From assembly GCA_003248315.1 (NCBI GenBank), contig QKWM01000004.1, forward strand, positions 248,001 through 312,000: a DNA stretch of 64,000 bases, given 5' to 3'. Positions 37,784 to 46,896 of the stretch are shown here, one piece after another. The position numbers and the translations under genes are program-made. Under the pieces are notes generated by a model. It had not been told where the DNA came from. It worked only from the letters and a program-made list of their open reading frames with translations, and did not search any database. Each line of letters begins with the position of its first letter. Position 1 is the stretch's first letter. Origin of the DNA: Streptomyces sp. SW4 (GTDB lineage: Bacteria > Actinomycetota > Actinomycetes > Streptomycetales > Streptomycetaceae).

Positions 37784-39962
37784 CTACCGACCCGCGAGTT
37801 CCTGTGCCGCGCCGGAGGGGCCCTCCTCATCGAGGTCCAGCTCGCCCTGAGTGGCCTGGGCGGGCTGGTTGGCCCGCCATGCTTCGAACTCCTCGTCCGA
37901 TACCTCGAACCAGTTGCGAAGGGCCTTCTTGAGCGCGCTGGTCGCCAGCTTCTTGGCCTGCTCCTCCCGCTTGCCAGGGCTGAGCGCGGGCTGGTTGACC
38001 TCCAGTGCCTTGCACTGCTGCTTGATGCACAGGTCCAGGTAGAGACGCCGGGCATCTCCGAGCCCCGAGTCGAAGGCGTCACGATCGGTGAGCCACGGGG
38101 CGATGTGCTGCCAAACCGAAGGGAGGGTGAGGGCCTGCATCCAGAAGTACCGGAAGTACACCGCGTTGGGGGTGTCCATGTTGGTGATCTGGTTGATCGG
38201 GTTGCTGGAGTCCTTGCTGAAGGCGTACCTGCGGTCGCGGGCGCGGCCGCGGTCGATCTCGAAGAAGGTGTTCCACGCGGTGACCAGGGCTTCCGCGAAT
38301 GCGGGAAGGTCCTTGAGATCGGCGCCGCCGGGCTGGTTCTTGCGCATCTCCCACAAGGAGCCGAGGGTCATGACCATTCCGAGCTGGCAGGCATGCGTGT
38401 TGAACACGCCGAAGGCGGCCTTGCAGCGCCTGATGGCGTCGGGGCGGACGGAGCCGAGGTATTCGTGCGCGCGGTGCTCGTCGAACTCGCTCTCCTTCTC
38501 CTTCAGAGCTTCCCAGGCCCGGATCACGTCCGACTTCGGGGGCTTGGGACCGTCCTGGGTGCGGTTGGTCTGGTAGTGGTCGTAGCTGTCGCGGAGGGTC
38601 CAGTAGATCCCGACGCCGCCAAACAGGGCGTCATGGGCGAGCTGAGCGTGGGTGTTCGCGGTGTGCCAGCTGTCCTTGAAGCTGGTGAGGGCTGCTGCGT
38701 GGGCGGCGTAGGGTGCGGTCCGGGACAGCAGAGTCAGGATGGCCTGGCCCCAGGTGTCCATGAACCTGCCGGCCAGGGCCTCCGAGCGGCCGAGCGGGAA
38801 CTTGGTGTCGCCGATGCCGTCCAGGTCGTAGGCATAGCCGGCGTCGTCGAGGTACTCCGGCAGGAGGCTGACCAGGTCGAGCTGGGTGCGCATGAAGCGG
38901 TCGCGTTCCTCGGCCTTCTCCCTGCCGCTGATCGGCTGAGCGAGGTTGGTGAGGTATTTGGGCGGGCCGAAGATGCAGCGGTTGACGGCCATCTTGAGCA
39001 GGTGGATGTTCGTCATGACCGACCAGCGGGCGGGGCGGCTGGTGTTCACCTCGGGGTTGTCGTACTCCACCGCGTACAGTGGCAGGTAGCTGCCGCTGCG
39101 GCCGCGCAGGGCGCTCAGCATGCTGCGGGTGAGTACGTTGGACAACTCGCCGTCGGACAGCAGGATGATCCGGGACTCGCTCGGGGGACGCGCCTCCTTG
39201 TTGACGTCGACGAACAGCTTGCGCGCTGCTTCGTGGGGCCGTGAGAGCTCGCCGGTTTCACCCGGGAACCAGCAGACGGTCACGGGCACCTCGATCTTTG
39301 CCAGGTCCACCTCGGAGACCTGGTACTCGCGGAGCAGGCTCTCGACCTGGTGCTCGTAGAAGGGGCGGAACTGGGCGCCGCTGCCCTGCCAGCTACGGAG
39401 AGCGTCCGCTCGACGGCCAGCAGCGCCATCGCCCGGTGCTGGCCGTCGAGGACGACCAGGCTCGACTCCGACTGGTTCCACCACAGTTTGCCGAGGTTCG
39501 CCCGTGGAGCTGTCCTTCGGCGTCGAGGAGGCGGTGGACACGGAAGGCGTTGCCAGCCCGCTCCTCGCGCCATTGCGCGTCGTCGTGCTCGACCGACGTC
39601 GGAGCCCCAGCGCGGGAAAGGAGGTCGGCCGCTTGTTCTGGAACGGCAGGAGCACGGCGACGATCGGCGGGAAGAATGCCGGACCGGTGGACTTCTGCTT
39701 GAGCAGGTACGGGATCAGGTTGACCGCCACCGGTGGTCGTCCAGGTCTCGTTGAAGCAACTGGTTGAAGTCCAGGTCGCCCGCGTCCATGACCTCCCGGA
39801 CCGGGCCAGGCTCTTGGTGAGCTGCCGCTCGGGCGCGTCGGCGTCCCCTCCGAGCCTGGCCTTCGTCATGATGTAGTCGACGCGGCCGGCGGGAGTGTCA
39901 AAGCTGCCCCAGGTGCCCTGTACGTAGTCACGGAAAGTGATCTTGGAGCCTGAGCCAAACAT
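37784..39962 (-). CDS. Large DGQHR-domain protein linked to dnd, frameshifted
   Basis: ATG 39962 (AAGG upstream). About 726 aa from combined frames. N-terminus: MFGSGSKITFRDYVQGTWGS, GRVDYIMTKARLGG, LDFNQLLQRDLDDHRVAVNL, IPYLLKQKSTGPAFFPPIVA. The key motif LVVLDGQHRAMALLAVERTL has DGQHR at about residue 172, as in DndB and related nucleotide-handling/regulatory proteins. The C-terminal about 450 residues are one open frame and not recognised: VNKEARPPSESRIILLSDGE, MTNIHLLKMAVNRCIFGPPK, YAFSKDSSNPINQITNMDTP, KALRNWFEVSDEEFEAWRAN. Frame changes lie near 39805, 39735, 39610, 39505 and 39400. The first 250 residues are thus inferred. It is the last gene of the operon from 42753. Confidence 0.7.
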
Positions 39963-40107
39963 CCTTGCGTTGCCTCTCTGAAGACGGTCGTGCCGCGGCG
40001 GGCGGCGGGACTTGGTGCTCGCGGGAGCCGCGCGATGGTGCGATGGCGACGGTCCGGGAGTCGGGCCTCGCGCGGGGTTCGGCGGTCGGTGGTGCCCGGA
40101 GCGGCGG

Positions 40108-40139
40108 CGTGGGCGGGCGCCGGAGGCGGCCCGCCCACG
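40108..40139. terminator. Hairpin between the GHKL and DGQHR genes
   Basis: CGTGGGCGGGC (40108-40118) pairs perfectly with GCCCGCCCACG (40129-40139) over a 10-nt loop, in the 182-bp gap. It may attenuate transcription so that the DGQHR gene is expressed less than the upstream genes, or protect mRNA ends. Confidence 0.5.
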
Positions 40140-40144
40140 GCGGC

Positions 40145-41880
40145 TTACTGGTCCTTGAACTCCTCGCGGAGCAGCGCTTCGGTGAACATGCCCCAGTAGG
40201 TGCGCAGGTCATCGAACCGCTCGGGGTCCTCGTACATGCCCTCTGCCCGGGCGTAGCCCATGAACAGCAGGTCGATGGCGGCCTCCGCTCGGCGGGCCAG
40301 GTCGGTGAGCTCCTCCGGCTCCATGCCCTGGGCGCCCTCGTCGGCGACCTTCTTCAAGGGCGCGTAGACCCGCTCGAAGAACGCGTGGCGGTGGTTGAGC
40401 TTGACCACGGACTTGCCGTTGAGGTGGTGGATCACCAGGAACTCCTTGCCCGGCCACTGGGCGTCCAGCAGCGTGATGGGCTTGGAGTTGATCTGCTCGC
40501 GAAGCTTTTCGATCTTGGCGGCGTCCTCGTTGGCGTCCAGGCCCATGTCCGCAGCGGCCTGCTGAACCACTTTCTCCTCCTGCTCGGGGGTCGCCCCCGG
40601 CCGGCCAGGCCGCTGGGAAGGGCCGGGACGACCTTGGAGGCGGTGTCCATGCTGCCGCTGTGCTCGCCGTTCTCGAACCGCCTCTGGGTCTCGGTCTCTT
40701 TCCACAGTGCCCGGACCTGCCTGAGGGCCTGCTTCACCGGGGGCTTGAGCCACTCTCGCAGTTCGGTCCGCAGCTTGCTGACCGGCTCCGCCCCGCGCTT
40801 GACGTTGCGTACCTGGAAGTACTCGTCCAGCTCGGCGGGGAAGCTCACCTCCACCGCGACGTAGCGCAGGACCTTGTCGCTGCGTCCGCCCTCCAGCAGG
40901 CGCGGGATGATGTCGTAGTAGATCTCGCGGCCGTTGCGCAGGATGCTGATCTTGGCTGTGTTGTCGGCGTTGATCTGGAACTCGGTGATGTCCTGACCCT
41001 TGTAGTCCACCTCGCCGCCGGCACCCTGCCAGGGGCGGAACTCCTTGGGGACGATGGCGACCGCGACGTGCACTTTGTGGCCGTCGATGTTCAGGTCGGT
41101 CTCCTCGATGAGTTCGCCGCGTGGGTCGAGCGGCTTGTACCGGGAGATGATCCTCGGGTTGTCCCGGAGGAAGAGCGGGTCGTGGAGGGTGACGACCTTC
41201 CCGTCCAGTTCGAATACCCGGCCAGTGTCGATGAAGGTCCGGTAGGCGCGGGCGATGAACTTGCGCAGTTCGGCGATCTTCTGGTCGAGGGAGGTGCCGT
41301 AGGTGCCGCCGCTGGAGAGCCGGTCGATCTTTCCGAACACCACGACCGTTCCGGAGGCGAACGGCCGGTCGTCGCGCCCGACCATCAGCTTGGCTGCCTC
41401 CGCGGGCCAGGCTTCGGCTTCGGTGGTGGTGATGTAGTGCTGCTTGCCGTCCCGGATCTCCTGCAAGTCGATGTAGCTGTGGTAGATCTTCGGGTTGCCG
41501 GTCTGCTTGCTGTAGATGTCGATGCGCTCGCCCAGGCTAAGGCCGGCGAGCTTGAGGCCGACTCCGAACCGTCCCAGGCCCTGGCGCTTGCCGTAGCGGC
41601 TGCTGTAGCCCATGGAGAGCACGTGGTGCATCTGGGTGGGGTCGATGCCGATGCCGTTGTCGGCGATGATCATGCTGTCGATCGTCTTCTTGCCGCGGCC
41701 GAAGACCGGCAGCACGCGCATCAAGGTGGCCTCGGCTTCGATGGAGTTGTCCAAGGGCTCACCGATGGCGGCGGTGAGGTCGAAGCCGGCGTCGCGCATG
41801 GAGTCCAGCGCGCGGTCTACCTGGATGAGTTCAGCGCGGTGCTCGTCCGGGGCGAGGAAGAGCGGGGTGTTCGCCATCAT
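40145..41880 (-). CDS. GHKL (MORC/Hsp90-like) ATPase, frameshifted near 40600
   Basis: ATG 41880 overlaps the GIY-YIG stop (ATGA). About 579 aa. GHKL motifs: N-box AAIGEPLDNSIEAEA (E41 catalytic base, N45 Mg ligand), G1 IIADNGIGID (D74, G76, G78), G2 GKRQGLGRFGVGLKLAGLSL (residues 98-117), then FASGTVVVFGKIDRLS. A transducer-like domain follows (WQGAGGEVDYKGQDITEFQI, ILRNGREIYYDIIPRLLEGG). After the frame change the C-terminus reads EKVVQQAAADMGLDANEDAA and EALLREEFKDQ. The N-box E-x3-DNS-x-EA and domain order are closest to MORC-like and Hsp90-like ATPases rather than sensor kinases or gyrase. It is probably an ATP-driven DNA clamp; the target is unknown. Confidence 0.8.
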
Positions 41881-42287
41881 GGGTCCTTAACTTGCGTCAG
41901 TGGGCAGGGACTCGTGGCGTCCCGGCTTTGGGCGTGAATGCGGGTCTGTCGCGCGGCGCGCTGCCCGGGCAGGCAGAACGCGCACGGCGTGGGGTGGAAG
42001 TCAGGCCGGTCAGGGTGAATGCGGTTGGACACGTGCGGCGCCAAGAGATGGAACAGCGCGCACTCGACGTCGTAGGCCCCGGCCACGCTGGGGTGCACGT
42101 CGTAAGTGAAGTAGTCGCCGTGCCGGTCGGTGCAGTGCCGAAGGAGCCGCCGGCGGATGTCGGTGTCGCTGCGGCCGATGTAGGTAGGGCGGCCGGTCGC
42201 CGTGTACAGCACGTAGGTGCCGATCCGCTGGGGCGGTATGAGGGCACGCACGAGCCAGGGCCGCAGCCGCATGGGCTTGGGGATCAC
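41877..42287 (-). CDS. GIY-YIG nuclease
   Basis: GTG 42287 (GGAGG 8 nt upstream; overlaps the HTH gene stop). 136 aa, intact. Motifs: R21-I-G-T-Y25-V-L-Y28, then T35-Y-I-G38-R-S, D-I-R45-R-R, the metal-ligand Glu in YDVECALFHLL (E75), then VSNRIHP (N88), the full GIY-YIG catalytic set. A CxxC (C102, C105) near the end may bind zinc. Single-domain enzymes of this size cut one strand or need a partner to target DNA. The adjacent GHKL ATPase and dnd genes suggest DNA surveillance. Confidence 0.85.
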   Translation of the reverse strand: MIPKPMRLRPWLVRALIPPQRIGTYVLYTATGRPTYIGRSDTDIRRRLLRHCTDRHGDYFTYDVHPSVAGAYDVECALFHLLAPHVSNRIHPDRPDFHPTPCAFCLPGQRAARQTRIHAQSRDATSPCPLTQVKDP

Positions 42288-42753
42288 GCCGCTGCCTCCG
42301 CATTGCGCCACAGCGTCCTGGCGTGGCGGCGGGCGCGGCTGATGCGCTCGCGCATCCGCGGCAGCGGCACACCCTGGTGGTGGGCCATGGAGGTGGCGTC
42401 GTGGCCACGGGCGAGGTCGCCCAGCAGATCACGCTCGGCGCTGGCGAGTTCGGGCTCGGCCTGCAGCCACGCGAGGATCTCCACGACCAGATAGCGGGCG
42501 TCGATGTGCCCGTGGTCGGCGCGCTCGTGGTTGAGCGGGACGAGGGGGCGATGGTGCGGCGCCGCTCCAGCGTCTCGTAGGCGTGCCCCATGGCCGACCG
42601 GATGCGGTGCTGAGCGGGGGTGGAGGCGTCCGTCGGGTTGCGCAGGAGCTCGTCGAGGGCGCGATCGATGCGGTCGAGCTCGTAGGTGTCGCGGCTGGCC
42701 AGCGCCTGCTTCTGCAGAGCTGTGACCGCCCCGGCGACGGGGTGGCTGATCAT
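42284..42753 (-). CDS. HTH (sigma region 4-like) protein heading the GIY-YIG/GHKL/DGQHR operon
   Basis: ATG 42753 with GGAG 6 nt upstream; about 157 aa after one base change near 42540. It begins MISHPVAGAVTALQKQALAS, then YELDRIDRALDELLRNPTDA. The C-terminal part resembles sigma-70 region 4: LASAERDLLGDLARGHDATS, MAHHQGVPLPRMRERISRAR, RHARTLWRNAEAAA. The GTG of the nuclease overlaps its stop, so the three genes are translationally coupled. It is probably a regulator of the operon, or a DNA-recognition subunit; it lacks sigma region 2. Confidence 0.7.
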
Positions 42754-43001
42754 GTTCGCTCCGGGTTGTCTGGTGGTGGGCCCCATGCGGTGGCACACGT
42801 CCGAAAGGTGAAGCGGTGTTATGGAGTTGTTCGCATGAGAGTAGCGGACTGGACTGACAGGTGACGGCGTTTTTGCCGAAGCTGGTTGCTTCGGGCCCTG
42901 CTGCCCCTTCACCCATAGAGATCGGGCGGCAGGCGCGGTTGTTGCGGCGAGGTGCGAAGGTTTTTGACGGGACGTCGGGCAGTCTTCCACGGGCGTATGT
43001 G
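42754..43001. other. Promoter-containing gap between dndE and the GIY-YIG operon
   Basis: About 250 bp with no gene. It holds the presumed promoter of the operon transcribed leftward from 42753 and a minor CGGC/GCCG hairpin. No clear -35/-10 pair was assigned. Confidence 0.4.
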
Positions 43002-43042
43002 CCAGGGCCCGCCTCCCGAAGCGTGCGGGAGGCGGGCCCTGG
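43002..43042 (-). terminator. Strong terminator after dndE
   Basis: A perfect 17-bp stem (arm CCAGGGCCCGCCTCCCG) with a 7-nt loop, 12 bp beyond the dndE stop. It separates dndBCDE from the downstream operon, so the latter is probably transcribed from its own promoter. Confidence 0.8.
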
Positions 43043-43053
43043 TCGTTGTTGCC

Positions 43054-43433
43054 CTACTCGGCGGTGATAGCGAGGAGGTCCTGGATGGAGCGCAGGTCCT
43101 GGCGTCCGGCGAGGAAGCCGATGCCGCGGTGCAGGTGGATCAGCAGCGTCTTGCTTACGGCGGCGTCGGTGGGCTCCTCCCGTCGGCCACGCACCGCTGC
43201 TTGAGCAGCGACAGGTAGATGTCACCGTGCGGGCCTGCGAAGGTCTTCCAGGCGATCTCCACGTTGGAGTCGGTGATGATGTCCCGCACCAGCGGGGTGG
43301 AGGGGTCGCGCAGGGACAGTGCCAGTGCCCACCGGCACAGCTCATTCCACTGGGTCAGTCCCGTGTGGCGCTTGAGCCAGGCCAGCTGGTCCTTGGCGGA
43401 TTGGGACAGCCGGATAGTGATCTCAGACGGCAT
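43054..43433 (-). CDS. dndE: DndE, DNA phosphorothioation protein, frameshifted near 43183
   Basis: ATG 43433 overlaps the dndD 3' end by 11 nt. After one base change near 43183, 126 aa: MPSEITIRLSQSAKDQLAWL, KRHTGLTQWNELCRWALALS, LRDPSTPLVRDIITDSNVEI, AWKTFAGPHGDIYLSLLKQR, then AVSKTLLIHLHRGIGFLAGR. The HLHRGIG-Y/F-L end is a DndE hallmark. DndE is a small protein that forms oligomers, binds nicked DNA and is required for sulfur insertion. As read without correction it would stop at 43155 and lack the conserved tail. Confidence 0.85.
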
Positions 43434-45413
43434 GCAGGACTCCCTCGGTCCACCAGTAGCCCTCCGCGACGCGGGTGGTGAACGTGGTGTCGTCGTGGAC
43501 GAGGACGTAACTGTGGGCGATGGACGGCCTCAGCCGCTGCAGGAGGTGTTCGTCGATCTCCTCATCCGTGGACAACAGGAGGACCTGTCGACCGGCGTGC
43601 GGGAAGTACCGGTCGACGAGGTGCTCGCGGTGGCGGCTGTCCAGACGCCCGAGCGGAGTGTCGATCACCGTAGGCAGACGGTTGCCTGCGACCTTGGCCA
43701 GCCCCCACAGCAGCGAGATGGCAAGTAGTTGTCGCTCTCCGGCGCTCAACCGCGCAGGGTCGATGGCTTCCTCGTCGCGGTTGGTCAGCGCGAGCGTGAA
43801 CTTGTCGGTGTCAATCCGCAGGTCCTTGATCAGCCCGCTCTTGCGCATCAGCGTCTGGAAGCTGCGCAGGACAGCCACTTCCAGGCTGCTGATGTGCTTG
43901 CGCAGCAGTGCCTCGCCGAACCGCTCCAATGTGCTGCGAGCCTTGTCCGCGTAGGTGATGATGCGCTGGAGCTCCTCCTCGCGGATGAACGTCCTGACCC
44001 TCTTCTGCCGCGCACGCTCCAGATCTGCCTCAAGGCGCTCATGCCGGGACCTGGCCTCCGCGACCAGCTCCCGGTGCCGCTCCACTGCGGCGCGGGCAAC
44101 GATTACGGCTTCCGTGGCCTGCTGACGGTCTTCGATCAGAGTCTTGATCTGCTGTTCGTCGGGAACAGCCGCCAACTGACGCTCAGCTTGCTGGAGTTCG
44201 CGCACGGTCTTGTCCGCCGCGCGAAGAAGCTCCGCCGTGCGGGCTGCGTCTGCCTCCAGCACCTCCTCGAGCGCCGTCAGCTTCTGTGCGAGGTCGGGCG
44301 GCAGGGACAGGTCCAGGGCCAGTTCTGTCGCGGAGGCGCGCTTCTTGCGGTCCGCGGTCAGCTTCCGCTTCAGCGCAGCGCGGGCCGCGGTGGGTACGCC
44401 TTCCGGCAGCTGGTCGACCAGCCAGGCGTCACGCTGCTCCAGGACGCCGATGACCTGACGAGCCTCGGCCGCCTCCTGCTCGCGCACGGCCTGCTCCCGC
44501 AGCGCTGCCAGCTGCTCACGCAGAAGCAGGAGCGGCAACGGTCCCTCGGCGAGGCCCGAAGGTCCTTTCGCGTCTGGGCCAGACGCTCCGCCGTGGCCTC
44601 CTTCGCGGCCTCAAGCCCGCGCCGCTCCTCGTACAGCTTTCCACCGGCGCGTTCGAAGTCGCGCTCTATCTTGGCGAGCTGGGCCTGGGCAACGTCCAAG
44701 CGCGAGGTGGCCTGCGCCAGGAGCTGGCTCTGGTCGGTCACCTCCTGGGCCGCGGCCTGCGACTTGGCCTTGAGGTCGCGGATCTGTTCGAGGATGCCCT
44801 GGTCCTCCTGCGACAGCCGTTGCCGGCGCTGGAGGGCGAGCAGGTCGGTCCGCAGCTGTTCGACGGCCCTGACGCCGAGGAGAGACTGGACGGCGGCTTC
44901 GATGACGCCGGCGGCCCGCTCGGGGTCGGCGAGCTGTTCAACCTTCTCGCCGTCGAAGAAGAACAGCGAGGCCACCTCGAGGGGGAGGATCTCCTCGACG
45001 TGCTCAGCCCAGTTCTCACTGATCGTGTCGTCGTACTTGCCGTCCACCGTGACGGCAAGGCTCTCCCGAACCTGCTTGCCGCTGACGAACCAGGTACGGG
45101 CCACCTCGTAGGTGCGGGGGCGCCCCTCGACGGTGATCGAGAACTCCAGCCGAAGTTCGGCGCCCCGGCTGGCATCGGCCGCGCGGTTGATGCTCTCACG
45201 CAGGTAGGTGTCGTACGAGCGGTTGCCGCGCCCGCTGCAGCGGGCTCTGGGTCCGTACAGCACGAGCTGGATGGCGTCGAGCAGGGTCGTCTTGCCGCAG
45301 CCGTTCAGGCCGCCGATCAAGACGATCGGGCGCTTCGGCTTCACTCGCAGATCCAGGCTCTGCCGGCCCTGGTAGGCGCCGAAGTCGTGCAGCGTGAGGT
45401 TATGCAGGTGCAT
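43423..45413 (-). CDS. dndD: DndD, SMC-like ATPase of phosphorothioation, frameshifted near 44550
   Basis: ATG 45413 lies inside the end of dndC (14-nt overlap). About 664 aa. The ABC/SMC head reads MHLHNLTLHDFGAYQGRQSL then Walker A VLIGGLNGCGKTTLLDAIQL (about residues 31-50). A long coiled coil follows (TSRLDVAQAQLAKIERDFER, EAGRSRHERL-type heptads), then the signature ARLSAGERQLLAISLLWGLA and Walker B LPTVIDTPLGRLDSRHREHL. The ATPase provides energy or DNA-strand handling for sulfur incorporation by the Dnd complex. One frame change occurs between the two coiled-coil halves. Confidence 0.88.
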
Positions 45414-46896
45414 CGGTGGTGATCTCTTCGTCCAGCAGCGTCTGGGTCGGGTCGCTCTCGCGCAGTTCCTGCAGCCGCTTGGCAAACCGCAGCGCGTCGT
45501 CCGCGTCCTCGTAGTAGCCCTTCTTGATCGCCTTCTCCAGGGCCTCGAACAGGCCGGCCCGTCGGGTCATCGTCCGGTACTGCCGCTCGATCGCGAGGAG
45601 TTCCCGGGTCATCGAGAAGTGGATCGGATCGTCCTCGCAGGCTTCCTTGAGCAGGCCGATCTCCTCGGCGCCCAGGACGAGCTGCTCGTCCAGCGGCGGG
45701 CCGGGGAACTTCTCGCCGGTCACCTCCTCGTAGATCTGCGGGAGGGAGTCCTCGACTTCGTGCTTCTCAAAGACCCAGATCCGGCGGATCTCACGCAACT
45801 CCGCCATCGAGATGAGCTCAATGTTGCGCACGTGCTCGGGTGCCCTCTTGCGGACCTGAGCTTGGGCCGCCAGAAGCTTGCGCAACCAGTCCTCGCGGGC
45901 TGATTGCTTGTAGGGGCCGGGGATGGGCCGGTCGCCGAACAGCTGGACGTTGCCGTTCATGCGGCGGAAGTCCCGCGTTTGGGTCTCCTTGGTGACATCG
46001 TCGAGCTCGTTGCGGAGCTTGAGCAGTGGTCGCATCCACTGCTTCTCGTCGTCGTTGCGGATCATGGCAGTCATCGACTTGTCCTGCTCCACCAGCGTGC
46101 AGGTCCAGCAGCCGAAGCGGCTGTCGCCGCACGAGGGGGTGCTGTCGTCGACGACCAGCGGGCACTCGGAGTCATCCGAGGCACCCTGGTACATGGTCAG
46201 CAAGTCCTTGTTCTTGTGGCCCCATGGATTGGGGTACTGCATCAAGAACGCCCACACCTCCTCGGTCGACCACGCCTCGATGGGGCTATAGACGAGAGAG
46301 TTGGGGAGGTTGCCGTTGGGCGAGAGCCGGTCGCGGACCCGGCCCTTTTCGTGCCGGGCCATCGCCCGTGCCCGTGCATGACTTTCCGCCTTGCGGATTC
46401 CCAGCACGAGGATCGCTTCGCCGTGCCGACGTACGACGCGCCGGATGAAGGCGTTAGACGGCTTGATCTTCAACCGCTCAGTGCACCACCGGAACTTCGG
46501 GCGAGGCGCCGGGTACCCCTTACCGATCAGGCTGACCCAGAAGGTGTCCTTGATTTCCGGCGTCAGCTTGTGCGACTCGATGGGCAGCTGCTGTTCCTGC
46601 GCGGCGGTACGCATAGTGTCCAGGGATTGGCCCACCCATGCGGCGACGACGGGGTTCTCCACGAGGGTATCCGTGCTGATCACGTGGACCGGCTTCGTGC
46701 GCTGCTCGGCCGGTAGGTCCTTGAGCGCGAGCCACACCAGTTGGAGGACCGCGGTGGAGTCCTTGCCGCCGCTGTACCCGACCACCCACGGCACCTCGTC
46801 AGCGACGTAGAGCTCGCGGATCTCTTCCGTCAGCTCCTCGACGACCTCCGCCAGGGGCCGGTCCTGGAAAGGCGCCCTCGCCTTCGGGGTGCTCAT
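45400..46896 (-). CDS. dndC: DndC, PAPS-reductase-like sulfur transferase
   Basis: 498 aa, intact. The PP-loop is WVVGYSGGKDSTAVLQLVWL (residues 37-56); the ATP pyrophosphatase part has HVISTDTLVENPVVAAWVGQ. Cysteines for a 4Fe-4S cluster lie at about C138 (FRWCTERLK), C256 (TPSCGDS) and C263/C266 (FGCWTCTLVEQ). DndC activates the DNA backbone and receives sulfur mobilised by DndA. Its ATG overlaps the dndB stop (ATGA) and its stop overlaps the dndD start. Confidence 0.95.
   Translation of the reverse strand: MSTPKARAPFQDRPLAEVVEELTEEIRELYVADEVPWVVGYSGGKDSTAVLQLVWLALKDLPAEQRTKPVHVISTDTLVENPVVAAWVGQSLDTMRTAAQEQQLPIESHKLTPEIKDTFWVSLIGKGYPAPRPKFRWCTERLKIKPSNAFIRRVVRRHGEAILVLGIRKAESHARARAMARHEKGRVRDRLSPNGNLPNSLVYSPIEAWSTEEVWAFLMQYPNPWGHKNKDLLTMYQGASDDSECPLVVDDSTPSCGDSRFGCWTCTLVEQDKSMTAMIRNDDEKQWMRPLLKLRNELDDVTKETQTRDFRRMNGNVQLFGDRPIPGPYKQSAREDWLRKLLAAQAQVRKRAPEHVRNIELISMAELREIRRIWVFEKHEVEDSLPQIYEEVTGEKFPGPPLDEQLVLGAEEIGLLKEACEDDPIHFSMTRELLAIERQYRTMTRRAGLFEALEKAIKKGYYEDADDALRFAKRLQELRESDPTQTLLDEEITTDAPA

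Noticed and set aside
37676..39244. 522-codon plus frame across the DGQHR gene
   Set aside because: Antisense shadow; the minus frame is continuous with DGQHR and codirectional with its operon.
40660..41937. 425-codon plus frame across the GHKL ATPase
   Set aside because: Antisense shadow; the minus strand carries all GHKL motifs.
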